A DNA stretch of 64,000 nt from CG2-30-58-95 sp964618215 (GCA_964618215.1 CAZTZE010000001.1:104223-168222), one strand, 5' to 3'. Counted from the first letter of the stretch, positions 17,914 to 26,207 are shown. The notes: a model not told the origin generated them from the letters alone. A program made the numbers and translations.

Positions 17914-17929
17914 AGCTCACCTTCCCGGT

Positions 17930-19000
17930 CTACTGTGGAACAATTGATAAAGCGAACATGATCAACAGTGAAATTGCCAGAGCAGCGCCCAAAACACTAA
18001 ACACAATCTTCCAGTTGATGCGCAGCGACTTACGCTCGGCAGGTATGGGTGGAAAATTGGGTCTCAGCGCAGCAGCAAGCGCAAGGGTGTCTGTGTAGCG
18101 CAGGTTGTACTGACGGTTGACGGCTTTCTCGGCAATCTCAGGGATGTTTTTCAGGTCAATTCGCCCGGTTGGTTTAATCATTCCATCCAGTACATTTCGA
18201 TAGATGGATGTGTCTTTCCTGAGATGGTATTCATAGGGTATCCGACCCGTCAGCATTTCATATAGGAGCAAGCCAATTTCGTAGACATCTGATGCTGGAC
18301 CAACTTTGCCAAGAGGGTCAATAATTTCCGGCGCGGTATAAGCCGGCAGGTTGTAATTTTCATTCCAAATCCCGTGAATGTTTTGCCCGGAATCGCTGAC
18401 ACCCAGGTCCAACAGCATCGGGCGTGGGATGCCTTGTTTGTCAAATCGCACCAAAATGACATCTGGATTCAAGCAGAGATGAAGTTTCCCGGCTTTATGC
18501 AGGTAATAAATGACATCCGTGACACTCAGAGTTATCCAGCCGGCGTGTTGATACCAGGGCTGGGGATTCTTAAGCAATATGTTCCGTAGAATTTCGCCTT
18601 CGGAAAATTGGAAGACCTCGTAGTATTTGACTCGCCCTCCAATCACCGTCCAACCGTAAGGATGATGTTCCACCGTACTCTGCGGATGCGCCGGGAGCAA
18701 CAATGGCAATAAAGGATGTTGCCCAGCTTTTGCTAATTGTAAAAATGCCTTTGCTTCTTGTCGCAGCTTATCTTCACAGCCGAGATTGGCAATTTTGAGA
18801 AGGATAGGCTCGTCACCCCGGCGCGCTTGATAAATAATAGATGATCGCAGAATGACAATTGGTTGAATGATTTCCATCGGGCCAAACCATTCGCCATCGT
18901 CAAAGATTTCAGTCGCGTTCTCGGCTGGGCAGTATTTTTCCTGGCACCATAAATTGAAATCTTGTGTAATAACGTTGCAGCGTAAACAAATTCGCTTCAT
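17930..19000 (-). CDS. Membrane-anchored pseudokinase (EssB/YukC-like) with zinc ribbon
   Basis: A 356-residue protein. Four cysteines at 5, 8, 19 and 24 form a probable zinc ribbon. A protein-kinase fold follows: the ATP-site Lys is in ILLKIA (Lys69), but the HRD motif reads HLC (174-176), the downstream Asn-containing loop is NPDVIL, and DFG is DLG (198-200). The catalytic Asp is missing, so phosphotransfer is unlikely. YTAPEI and the SDVYEIGLLLYEMLTG helix are conserved. One transmembrane helix lies at about 329-352. In Firmicutes type VII systems EssB/YukC is also a pseudokinase with a transmembrane helix. The position between the WXG100 genes and the EccC gene supports that role. The start follows GCGAGG. 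Confidence 0.82.
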   Translation of the reverse strand: MKRICLRCNVITQDFNLWCQEKYCPAENATEIFDDGEWFGPMEIIQPIVILRSSIIYQARRGDEPILLKIANLGCEDKLRQEAKAFLQLAKAGQHPLLPLLLPAHPQSTVEHHPYGWTVIGGRVKYYEVFQFSEGEILRNILLKNPQPWYQHAGWITLSVTDVIYYLHKAGKLHLCLNPDVILVRFDKQGIPRPMLLDLGVSDSGQNIHGIWNENYNLPAYTAPEIIDPLGKVGPASDVYEIGLLLYEMLTGRIPYEYHLRKDTSIYRNVLDGMIKPTGRIDLKNIPEIAEKAVNRQYNLRYTDTLALAAALRPNFPPIPAERKSLRINWKIVFSVLGAALAISLLIMFALSIVPQ

Positions 19001-19057
19001 AAATCCTCGCTACGAGTAAATTGCTTTTTGCAATTTTATGTAACGCGAATAAATTGT

Positions 19058-19106
19058 GAGAATCCGCGTTCGTATCGAACAAGCTGATCATAAAACGCGG
19101 ATTCTC
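19058..19106. repeat. 13-bp inverted repeat between WXG100 and pseudokinase genes
   Basis: GAGAATCCGCGTT (19058-19070) pairs perfectly with AACGCGGATTCTC (19094-19106) around a 23-base loop. There is no T-tract. It sits in the 148-base gap between the last small-protein gene and the pseudokinase gene, so it may set a step between abundant secreted small proteins and scarce machinery proteins. Confidence 0.6.
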
Positions 19107-19148
19107 TCCAACCTCTGGCCATCATGCAACAGCAAGAAAGCGCTCGAT

Positions 19149-19445
19149 TTAGCGGAAACGCCGTGAACCGGAATCATCCCCAGTCTGGTAGTTACTAATG
19201 GCACCCGCCAGGTCTCCCTGGAGTTCGAGCATCTTTTGAGCCATTTTTTCCACGCGCGGCTTGATCACGCTGAGATAGCGCTCAACAGCAATGCCACCTA
19301 CCAGACCAACGAACGCGGTTGTCCGTAGCACCATGATGGTCATTTCCAAAACCTTGCTGATCCCTTGCAAGATGTCACCGAAGTTCCCGAAGGCTTCGCC
19401 CATCTTCTGTACTTGCGGGATATCCATAAAGACTTCTTCAGCCAT
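19149..19445 (-). CDS. Small WXG100-like protein with hydrophobic centre
   Basis: A 98-residue protein that follows three WXG100 genes. It is mainly helical with a hydrophobic stretch at about residues 33-55 (LEMTIMVLRTTAFVGLVGGIA), which could be a membrane helix. No W-x-G motif is present. The hairpin turn of two helices is plausible, as in WXG100 proteins, but the middle is replaced by the hydrophobic segment. GGAGG lies seven bases before the ATG. It may be a membrane-inserting member of the secreted set or a small structural subunit. The function is unknown. Confidence 0.7.
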   Translation of the reverse strand: MAEEVFMDIPQVQKMGEAFGNFGDILQGISKVLEMTIMVLRTTAFVGLVGGIAVERYLSVIKPRVEKMAQKMLELQGDLAGAISNYQTGDDSGSRRFR

Positions 19446-19460
19446 GGCTGTACCTCCTGA

Positions 19461-19799
19461 TTACAGGTTGATGATCGAGTGAAAAACGTCAAAGAGCTCA
19501 TTGGCTTTCTGCGTTGCCTGGCGGTCTGCCTGATCCATAACGTCGAGCGCGCGACGGATCGCACCACCAAAGTTGAAATTTAGACTGCCAATGCTAACCA
19601 ATTGCGGAATGACCTCACTGGTCATCTCCTGCACGAAGCGGCTTGCGCCATCACCTTTCCAAGCACCACCCAGTACTTGCTGTACCAAGGAGCGCAACGG
19701 GGCAGTAATTGCATCCTGGATCAGGTTGATTTGTTGGGTGATTACCTGAATAACGTGGTTGATAACCGAACGCGCAATTTTCAATAGGAAGCCTAACAT
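19461..19799 (-). CDS. WXG100-family protein (WKG motif)
   Basis: A 112-residue helical hairpin protein. The turn between the two helices has GGAWKGDGASRFVQEM (about residues 45-60), the W-x-G turn followed by the conserved aromatic of ESAT-6/WXG100 proteins. The N-terminal helix is unusually hydrophobic (MLGFLLKIARSVINHVIQVI). The ATG follows GGAGG by seven bases. These proteins are typically exported as dimers by the EccC/EssC ATPase. It lies in a run of four consecutive small WXG100-type genes, which suggests paired heterodimers. Confidence 0.82.
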   Translation of the reverse strand: MLGFLLKIARSVINHVIQVITQQINLIQDAITAPLRSLVQQVLGGAWKGDGASRFVQEMTSEVIPQLVSIGSLNFNFGGAIRRALDVMDQADRQATQKANELFDVFHSIINL

Positions 19800-19817
19800 A
19801 TCTTACCTCCTGACCAT

Positions 19818-20114
19818 CTAGTTGAACAATCCGCCCGCGCTCTTATCAGAAGCCTGCATGTCGGCAATCGCGCCCTCGATGTCTTTGGTGATCTCATCGA
19901 ATTTCTGACTGAGCTTGGTCACGGCAGGCACAAAGGCGCTGGCTAGTGCGTTGGAGAAAGCCTCTCCCGCGTCCCCAACCATGGCGCCGTTTTGCATTTC
20001 CTGGGCAGCCTGTCGGGCAAGGCGAATTGTCTCCATCAGGCGCTGCGCTGTGGACTTGCAGTGTTGTGCCATTTCCTGCATCGCAGGGTAATTGAGCTTG
20101 ATAACGTCAGACAT
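19818..20114 (-). CDS. WXG100-like protein (degenerate turn motif)
   Basis: A 98-residue helical hairpin protein. The turn reads GAMVGDAGEAFSNAL (about residues 43-57), so Met replaces the Trp of W-x-G while the following Gly and Phe are kept. The C-terminal helix ends SDKSAGGLFN; no clear YxxxD/E export signal is visible. The start at 20114 (MSDVIKLNY) follows AAAGGAG at eight-base spacing; an ATG seven codons upstream lacks a ribosome-binding site. It is probably a partner of one of the neighbouring canonical WXG100 proteins. Confidence 0.78.
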   Translation of the reverse strand: MSDVIKLNYPAMQEMAQHCKSTAQRLMETIRLARQAAQEMQNGAMVGDAGEAFSNALASAFVPAVTKLSQKFDEITKDIEGAIADMQASDKSAGGLFN

Positions 20115-20143
20115 AGTAAAACTCCTTTCGCCCACCAGGGGAG

Positions 20144-20452
20144 CTAGTCACTGAGAGACTTGAACATGCCCTGGCAATTATCTTCGGCCTGCCGGTAAAT
20201 GCTCAAAATCTGATCAATGGCACCTGCGGCGGCTTGCAGAGCTTGGATAAGGCGACCCATGGAAGGCAGCATCAACCCTTCCATTTCCTGGAAGAATTGG
20301 TCGGATCCTCGGCCAACCCAGCCAGTGCCGTGCAACCCTTCAACCCGGCCTTTGGTTTGGTTGAGTGCTTGGTTAATTGCATCTGCCTCTGCCTGGAATT
20401 TTTTTCCTATCGCCTGCATCTGCTCATAGTTGATTTCGGTTTTTTCTGCCAT
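20144..20452 (-). CDS. WXG100-family secreted protein (canonical)
   Basis: A 102-residue protein with the full WXG100 pattern: a first helix (TEINYEQMQAIGKKFQAEAD), the turn GTGWVGRGSDQFFQEM (about residues 42-57) and a second helix ending IYRQAEDN. The IYRQAED stretch resembles the YxxxD/E export signal. AGAAAGGA precedes the ATG. It resembles the N-terminal domain of the next, longer protein (INYEQLQAM..., EWIGIGSDAFFDEM), so the two arose by duplication. It is expected to be exported by the EccC/EssC homologue. Confidence 0.88.
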   Translation of the reverse strand: MAEKTEINYEQMQAIGKKFQAEADAINQALNQTKGRVEGLHGTGWVGRGSDQFFQEMEGLMLPSMGRLIQALQAAAGAIDQILSIYRQAEDNCQGMFKSLSD

Positions 20453-20555
20453 AGCTTGTCCTTTCTGAATGAAACTGGCTGATATTTCTATCGGCTATTG
20501 TGGACCTGCAATTTATCAAAGGTCATCACCTCGTTGGATTTATTTTCTTATAGTA

Positions 20556-21527
20556 TCACCCTTTATCCTTTTTACCTATCTTGCCTTTGACCACTTTTGC
20601 GGCGCCCGCGATGGCAGCTCCGGAACTGCCAGCTATCCCTGCTGCACCGGCAGCGGATAGACCACTTTCTACATCTGGCGATACGGCAGCGGCTGCGCCG
20701 CCTCCCGAAGCTGATTGCGACGAACTAGCGGAAGATCCTGCCGCTGAACCGCTGCCATAAACGTAATCGGGCATACTCTGCGCTCCGCCTCCTGAAGAAT
20801 CGCCGCCGACGCGGTTGGATTGCGGCGATTGACTTCCCAGTCCTACGCCCATCTTGTCCAGGTTTCCTTGCGCACCGGAGCCGCCAGCGCCACTGCCGCC
20901 GCCTCCGCCTCCGCCGCTGGAACCGGATTCCACACTTCCGCTCGAACTTTCACCTGATCCGCCAGCCGCAGCGAAACTATTTTCAAATTGACTGGCGCCA
21001 AAATCGGTGGAGCCTAAATTGACCGCCTGGGCTCCTGATCCGAGGTTACCGAATTGTCCTGCGCCGAAATCAGTGGCGCCCAAATTGACTCCAGGGACTC
21101 CTGTTCCGAGGTTACCGAATTGTCCTGCGCCGAAATCAGTGGCGCCCAAATTGACCCCAAGGACTCCTGCTCCGAGGTTGCCGAATTGTCCTGCACCGAA
21201 ATCGGTTGACCCAAGGTTGACACTATCCAGAGCGCCTTTGAATGGCGCAGACGCATCCTCTTCTGCGCCGTGATAAATTTTGAGGATTGCCCTGGTTGTT
21301 TCAGCAGAAAAATGCAATGCTGCACACAGTCGCTGCATCGAAGGCAGCACAATTGTCTCCATTTCATCAAAAAAGGCATCTGAGCCTATGCCAATCCACT
21401 CTTTCTCAAGGTCGTGGACGAGCTGACGCAGGGGGGCAAGGATGCCCGCAATGGCTTCAGCCTCAGCCTCCATTTTTTTTGCCATGGCTTGTAATTGCTC
21501 GTAATTGATAATTGTATTTTCTGCCAT
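20556..21527 (-). CDS. WXG100 protein with 22-residue repeats and Gly/Ser-rich tail
   Basis: A 323-residue protein. Residues 1-95 are a WXG100 domain with Trp44-Ile-Gly46 and an IYHGAEED segment resembling the YxxxD/E export signal. Residues 103-188 hold nearly four copies of a 22-residue repeat with the pattern VNLG-TDFGAGQFGNLG, reminiscent of pentapeptide-like NxGxxDFG coils in PPE-type proteins. The rest is Gly/Ser-rich low complexity (about 188-320), ending with an alanine-rich segment and a basic KVVKGKIGKKDKG tail. It is probably a secreted, surface-displayed or multimerising substrate. It has no recognised enzymatic toxin domain and there is no immunity gene beside it. Confidence 0.82.
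   Translation of the reverse strand: MAENTIINYEQLQAMAKKMEAEAEAIAGILAPLRQLVHDLEKEWIGIGSDAFFDEMETIVLPSMQRLCAALHFSAETTRAILKIYHGAEEDASAPFKGALDSVNLGSTDFGAGQFGNLGAGVLGVNLGATDFGAGQFGNLGTGVPGVNLGATDFGAGQFGNLGSGAQAVNLGSTDFGASQFENSFAAAGGSGESSSGSVESGSSGGGGGGGSGAGGSGAQGNLDKMGVGLGSQSPQSNRVGGDSSGGGAQSMPDYVYGSGSAAGSSASSSQSASGGGAAAAVSPDVESGLSAAGAAGIAGSSGAAIAGAAKVVKGKIGKKDKG
20964..21221 (-). repeat. 66-bp tandem coding repeats
   Basis: Three complete and one partial direct repeats of 66 bp encode the 22-residue units of the long WXG100 protein. The middle copies are nearly identical in DNA, which indicates recent expansion or gene conversion. Confidence 0.8.
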
Positions 21528-21539
21528 TTGTGTTTTTTG

Positions 21540-23846
21540 CTAGCTCAACTCAAAACGAGCTTCGACATTTGGCCCGAAGGTCACAACTGCGCCGGCTTGC
21601 AGGCGTACAGGTTGACCACCCGCCAGCGCGGTTCCGTTGAGGCGCGTGCCGTTGCTGCTGTTCGTGTCGGTGATAAAGTAAGCCTGCTGCGTCGGATCGT
21701 AGGTGATCTGAGCATGCGTGCGTGATACGCTGGCATCGCGGATGGTAAGCGGGCAGTCCGAGCGACCAACCATGAAGGGGAATTGTGTCAGGCTAATTTT
21801 CTTCCCTTGGATGGATGTGTCCGTTGCGCTGCGCAGGATGAGCAATGCCGGGGTAAGCGCCTGTTGGCTGGCGATCATTGTCTCTCCGGCTGACAAGTCG
21901 TCGGAAAACATAGTCTTGACAGACGCTTGAGGCGTAGATGGGGGTTGTGGATGCGGCGAAACCGGCGTCGGGTAGCTCGCTGCGCTGCGCACGGGGGGCT
22001 GCTTCCGGCTGGGGATAGGCTCTTCGTCGGCAACCGGGATGACGGGTGCGCTTTTCATTCTTTCGTTTAGTTTTGCGCCCAACTGGCCTTGCATGACGGG
22101 CGTGCCTGTCATTGATTTTTCGCGCATATTGTTATACATCAGGAAGCCAACTACACCAAGAATGATGAGGATGATAAAGAAAAAGACGATCGGAGCGGCA
22201 AGCAATGCAGCAGAAATAGTCTGAAAAATGGACGGGCGCGTGGCTTTGTAAACAACCCCTGGATATTGTGTGGAGGCATAAACCTGGTTGTTTTTACCTA
22301 ATACGCGGATGACTACCGTGTACTTGCCGTCTGGCACCTTATTCTTTTCCATGGGGACCAAAATGGTTCCGCCGCCATTTGAGGTTGCCGGGCTGAGAAA
22401 GTTGGAATTCGGCACCTGTGTGTTGGTGGATTCATTCACAAGCCAGCCGTCGTAAGCGCCGACGAGCTGAGAATTGGTTGTCGAAACACTGACCTGCAGG
22501 TCGTTGCCTAGCTGAACAACGGATTGCACCTCAATTTTGGGTAAAACGGCGCTGGGGTCAAAAGAGAATTCATGCTCCAGTTCAGTGATTGGATTACCAC
22601 TGTTATCCCGAGAAATTGCAAAGGGTGTGTCATCTGCCTTGCTGACCGCGACAATACGCATTTGGTAGTCACGCCCAACGGTAAATTTGTCGGTTGGAAT
22701 ATTAAAAGTATTGAAGTTGACAGGGTCGTTGAAAACGTATTCCGCGGCTTTTGCGCCCCCTTTGGTATCCCAGATTGAGATTTTTATGTATTTGACCAAG
22801 TCTGGCGAACTCATGCTCAGTTGAACATCGTAAGTCTGGTTCTCTGGAACAAATAGCAGCCCGGAAAACTGCACAGCAACCGGACTGGGTGGACCTGGGT
22901 AATCGGTATTGGAAGTAACTGTGAATTCGGTGCTTAGAGAACTTCCATCTTTCAGGTTAAGTGTGAGCGTGGCATTGTTTTGCCCGCGTTTGGGATAGAT
23001 CGCCGTCTCGACCATCCACTGAGCTTTTAGGGCTTCCATGATCTTGGTAAAGGATTGCGCCAGGTCATTCTGATTGGCAATGGTTGAAAATGCGCCTGTG
23101 CTGGCGGCCATGCTTTGCAATTCCACCGTATTGATGTTGGCATCTTTAGTAGAAAGCCCAATGGTATTGATCGGCACCTGGTTTTTCATTGCCAGCTCGA
23201 TCAACTCCTGGTAAGTATGTTGGCTGCAAGTGCTGCCATCGCGTTTTTCGTCTTTGCCATCTGTGAATAGAATAAGCGCTCTGCGTCCAGCAGGTACTTT
23301 GCTCATAGATTCAACGGCGCTGTAAGCAGCATCATAAAGACAGGTGCCGCGGTTGGATACCTGGTAGCGGTCAATTGCATAGCTTACAGCAGGGATGTTT
23401 TCGGTGAAATCCTGGATAAGCTTAATTTCTTCATCAAATTGGATAACGGCAAACAGGGAATTATTGGGGATATTATTGAGCGCAAGCTTGGCAGCCTCTT
23501 GAACTTGCCGGGCGGCCCCCCCCATGCTTCCGCTTGAATCCAGAACGAGGGCTATATAAATCGGAAGATCCGGCTTTTTGAATTGTCCCTCGGCAACGAA
23601 ACTCGAGTTTGATAAAGTTACCTGAGCGCTGGTCGTATCAACATTTAGAATAGGCGTTCCGCTGCGGTCTTCGTAAATGGTGAAATAGACCTTCAGGGTC
23701 ATTGCCTCAGGTGTCTCCAGCGTCGTAATCAGGTTGACGCGGATATCCCAGTTGGATGGCGATTGTCCGAGAGCGATTATATCGGGGGAGATTGAAAGCA
23801 GAATGACGAGGAAGATGGTAGCGACGAACTTTGCTATCCGAGCCAC
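21540..23846 (-). CDS. Membrane VWA-FHA protein of the type VII-like locus
   Basis: A protein of about 768 residues. An N-terminal signal sequence or anchor (KFVATIFLVILLSI) is followed by an extracytoplasmic VWA domain with the metal-ion site DSSGSMG (about residue 103). Then come beta-rich domains, a transmembrane helix (PIVFFFIILIILGVVGFLMY, about residue 565), and a cytoplasmic FHA domain at the C-terminus (FMVGRS, SRTHAQI, NSSNGTRLNG). It could connect an outer ligand to phosphothreonine signalling inside. It is the first gene of the operon. GTG at 23846 is preferred because GGAGG lies five bases upstream; ATG at 23858 gives four more residues. It has no exact counterpart in the textbook type VII systems. 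Confidence 0.8.
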   Translation of the reverse strand: MARIAKFVATIFLVILLSISPDIIALGQSPSNWDIRVNLITTLETPEAMTLKVYFTIYEDRSGTPILNVDTTSAQVTLSNSSFVAEGQFKKPDLPIYIALVLDSSGSMGGAARQVQEAAKLALNNIPNNSLFAVIQFDEEIKLIQDFTENIPAVSYAIDRYQVSNRGTCLYDAAYSAVESMSKVPAGRRALILFTDGKDEKRDGSTCSQHTYQELIELAMKNQVPINTIGLSTKDANINTVELQSMAASTGAFSTIANQNDLAQSFTKIMEALKAQWMVETAIYPKRGQNNATLTLNLKDGSSLSTEFTVTSNTDYPGPPSPVAVQFSGLLFVPENQTYDVQLSMSSPDLVKYIKISIWDTKGGAKAAEYVFNDPVNFNTFNIPTDKFTVGRDYQMRIVAVSKADDTPFAISRDNSGNPITELEHEFSFDPSAVLPKIEVQSVVQLGNDLQVSVSTTNSQLVGAYDGWLVNESTNTQVPNSNFLSPATSNGGGTILVPMEKNKVPDGKYTVVIRVLGKNNQVYASTQYPGVVYKATRPSIFQTISAALLAAPIVFFFIILIILGVVGFLMYNNMREKSMTGTPVMQGQLGAKLNERMKSAPVIPVADEEPIPSRKQPPVRSAASYPTPVSPHPQPPSTPQASVKTMFSDDLSAGETMIASQQALTPALLILRSATDTSIQGKKISLTQFPFMVGRSDCPLTIRDASVSRTHAQITYDPTQQAYFITDTNSSNGTRLNGTALAGGQPVRLQAGAVVTFGPNVEARFELS

Positions 23847-23894
23847 GCGAGCCTCCATTATGGAGATGACAATTTGACTGAGAAAGCTAGGATT

Positions 23895-23923
23895 ATTATA
23901 GCACTTTTAATCCCTGAATACAA
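23895..23923 (-). promoter_or_regulatory. Promoter of the type VII-like operon
   Basis: On the minus strand TTGTAT (23918-23923) and TATAAT (23895-23900) are separated by 17 bases. The predicted transcript begins about 30-40 bases before the VWA-FHA gene. It faces away from the kinase promoter in the same 210-base gap. Confidence 0.6.
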
Positions 23924-24035
23924 TTCCTTGCCAGGTCTTTTGGAATCTGCGCCGACCCACAGGGTGCTTCGCGAAGGCCTACTCGGTGGAAAGGGGGGAA
24001 ATACGTTGCATCTCAAACTCCGCCCTCTTAAGTGC

Positions 24036-24064
24036 TTGCATTTTCCTCAATCCATAGCTATACT
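24036..24064 (+). promoter_or_regulatory. Promoter giving a leaderless kinase transcript
   Basis: TTGCAT (24036-24041) and TATACT (24059-24064) are separated by 17 bases. The expected transcription start, seven bases after the -10 box, is at 24071-24072, which is the kinase ATG itself. No clear ribosome-binding site fits between them, so the mRNA is probably leaderless. Confidence 0.55.
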
Positions 24065-24071
24065 ACAAGGT

Positions 24072-26207
24072 ATGAAACCAGAGAAAATCGGACGTTACGA
24101 AATCAAAGCTGAACTCGGTCGCGGTGGCATGGCGACGGTCTACCTCGCCGACGATCCGCGCTTCGAGCGCGAGGTGGCGGTCAAAGTACTGCCGCGGGAA
24201 ATGCTCCACGACCCGCAGTTCCGCGTCCGCTTCGAACGCGAAGCCAAGACCATCGCCATGCTGGAGCATCCGGCCATTGTACCCGTCTATGACTTCGGGG
24301 AGGAAGACGGGCAGCCGTACTTCGTCATGCGCTACATGCCCGGCGGCTCACTCTCCGAGCGGCTTCAACAGACCCCCACCCCAATCCAGGAAGCAGCCCG
24401 TATTTTCAAACGCATTGCTCCGGCCCTGGACGACGCCCACGCCAAAGGCATCATCCATCGCGACCTGAAACCGGGCAATATCCTCTTCGACCGTCTTGAT
24501 GAACCCTACATTTCCGACTTTGGCATCGCTAAACTCACCGAAAGTGCAGCCGGTTTAACTGGCAATACCATTGTTGGCACCCCCGCGTATATGAGCCCAG
24601 AGCAGGCACAGGGTGAGCCAGTGGATGGACGTTCGGATATCTATTCCCTGGGGGCAATCCTCTTCGAGATGCTGACTGGCAAAGCTCCCTATGAAGCGGA
24701 TACTCCCATGGGCGTGGTCGTCAAGCATATTACCGAGCCGACTCCCCGCATCCTGGCCGTCAACCCAAGTCTACCGCCCGCCATCGAGTCCATCATCGAG
24801 AAAGCCATGGCGAAGAACAAAGAGGCGCGTTTCTCCAGGGCGGATGAAATGGCTGCTGCCTTGAATAATGTTGTCCATGGAGAGGGGCCGGGTTTAAAGA
24901 CCATTGGCGATATGAGGCGGGATACCTCGCAGCAGACGGTGGTTGCCAAAAGGATCGAGCGGCCTGAGACCCGCGCTCAGGGTCCAGGTCCGGCAAGCGT
25001 TCCGCCGCGCAAAAAGACCTGGCTGTGGATCGGCCTGGGCCTGACGGGCGTGCTGTTATGTGCAGGCATGCTCTCTGTCTTCTTATTTATCCCTGGGTTA
25101 TTGCCGTTCACGCTTTTTCCAACGAAGGCCCTCGCAACGAAGACTGTAGCAATTCCAGCCTCTCCGACACCGATAACATTGCTCCCCGCGGAAACTGCCA
25201 CGTTGCCTCCCACCCTTGTCCCAACCGATACGATTGCCCCCAGCCTCACGCCGACAGTCGTCAGCCTCCCCATACTTGGCGGCGCGGATATGATTGCCTT
25301 CCTGAACGGCAACAACGTCTGGAGCATGAACGTGGATGGCAGTAGCTTGAACCAATTGACCACCGACGGGGCCACCAAGTACGAGTTGCAATGGATGCCG
25401 GATGGTACGCATGTAAGTTACATCAGTGGAAAATGCATCCAATACGTTGACATGATTAGCAAAGAGATTGTGACGGTAACCTGCTTCACGACCGCAAAAT
25501 ATCTGGAAGCCTTCCGTATCTCACCGGATGGCACGCAGGTTGCCATCAGCGTGGACCGCATCGTTTATGTCGTCCCCTTCGACCTGAACAAGTTGGCGCA
25601 GGTGAATTCTCGCTCGAAACTGATCGCGATGAATGGCTGTCTCACTTATTCGAAGGTGGCCTCCAAACAGGTGCGTTGGTCGCAGGATGGGCAGAAAATT
25701 GCCATCAACGTCCTGGGTGTAGGTGATGCTGGTCGCCAGGTGGATATGGTGCAGGTGCTGGATATTAATCGTTGTTCTGCTGCAGAACCGCGGGTCACGG
25801 ATACATTCCCTGCGTCGCGCTTCAGTATGACCGGGTTTAGCACGAATCCGGTTATTCCCTCCTTCGATTGGAACGGTGAGACGCTATTCCTGCTGAATAG
25901 TTCTATCCGTAATGATGGCTATGGTTATCTTTACGGGTATAACATGGAAACCTACATAGCCAATCCATTGGACCCTCTTGGCAGCACGTGTTGCTATCAA
26001 GATTCAGGCTGGAGTCCCGACGGAAGCTACGTCTTGTTTGCTTACCAGGATATCGGTCAGGGTGCGGACAGCCGTACTCAGCTTTACTACGTCCAGTACG
26101 GTACGATCGGGACCGGCGCGACTTATATGCCGCTCCCCTTGCCGGATGATTTCTTCCAAAATCCCCGCGAAAAGCCCCAGGCTGTCTTGCGTCCGGCGCG
26201 AAAGTAG
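24072..26207 (+). CDS. Transmembrane Ser/Thr protein kinase with beta-propeller sensor
   Basis: A 711-residue receptor kinase. The kinase domain (about residues 8-270) is complete: glycine loop LGRGGMATVY, Lys in VAVKVL, HRDLKPGN, DFG in SDFGIAKL, APE as SPEQ, and the DGRSDIYSLG helix. One transmembrane helix is at about 316-345. A Pro/Thr-rich linker follows, then an extracytoplasmic TolB/WD40-like propeller with PDGT repeats (about 400-705). It resembles PknD-type kinases. The start at 24072 was chosen from the GRYEIKAELG start of the fold and the promoter directly upstream. It is divergent from the secretion operon, whose products include three FHA domains, so those are plausible targets. 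A strong terminator follows. Confidence 0.93.
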   Translation: MKPEKIGRYEIKAELGRGGMATVYLADDPRFEREVAVKVLPREMLHDPQFRVRFEREAKTIAMLEHPAIVPVYDFGEEDGQPYFVMRYMPGGSLSERLQQTPTPIQEAARIFKRIAPALDDAHAKGIIHRDLKPGNILFDRLDEPYISDFGIAKLTESAAGLTGNTIVGTPAYMSPEQAQGEPVDGRSDIYSLGAILFEMLTGKAPYEADTPMGVVVKHITEPTPRILAVNPSLPPAIESIIEKAMAKNKEARFSRADEMAAALNNVVHGEGPGLKTIGDMRRDTSQQTVVAKRIERPETRAQGPGPASVPPRKKTWLWIGLGLTGVLLCAGMLSVFLFIPGLLPFTLFPTKALATKTVAIPASPTPITLLPAETATLPPTLVPTDTIAPSLTPTVVSLPILGGADMIAFLNGNNVWSMNVDGSSLNQLTTDGATKYELQWMPDGTHVSYISGKCIQYVDMISKEIVTVTCFTTAKYLEAFRISPDGTQVAISVDRIVYVVPFDLNKLAQVNSRSKLIAMNGCLTYSKVASKQVRWSQDGQKIAINVLGVGDAGRQVDMVQVLDINRCSAAEPRVTDTFPASRFSMTGFSTNPVIPSFDWNGETLFLLNSSIRNDGYGYLYGYNMETYIANPLDPLGSTCCYQDSGWSPDGSYVLFAYQDIGQGADSRTQLYYVQYGTIGTGATYMPLPLPDDFFQNPREKPQAVLRPARK

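Noticed and set aside
23874..24071. N-terminal 66-codon extension of the Ser/Thr kinase
   Set aside because: The extension overlaps two promoters and a repeat-like motif and does not resemble a kinase N-terminus; the fold starts right after the ATG at 24072.
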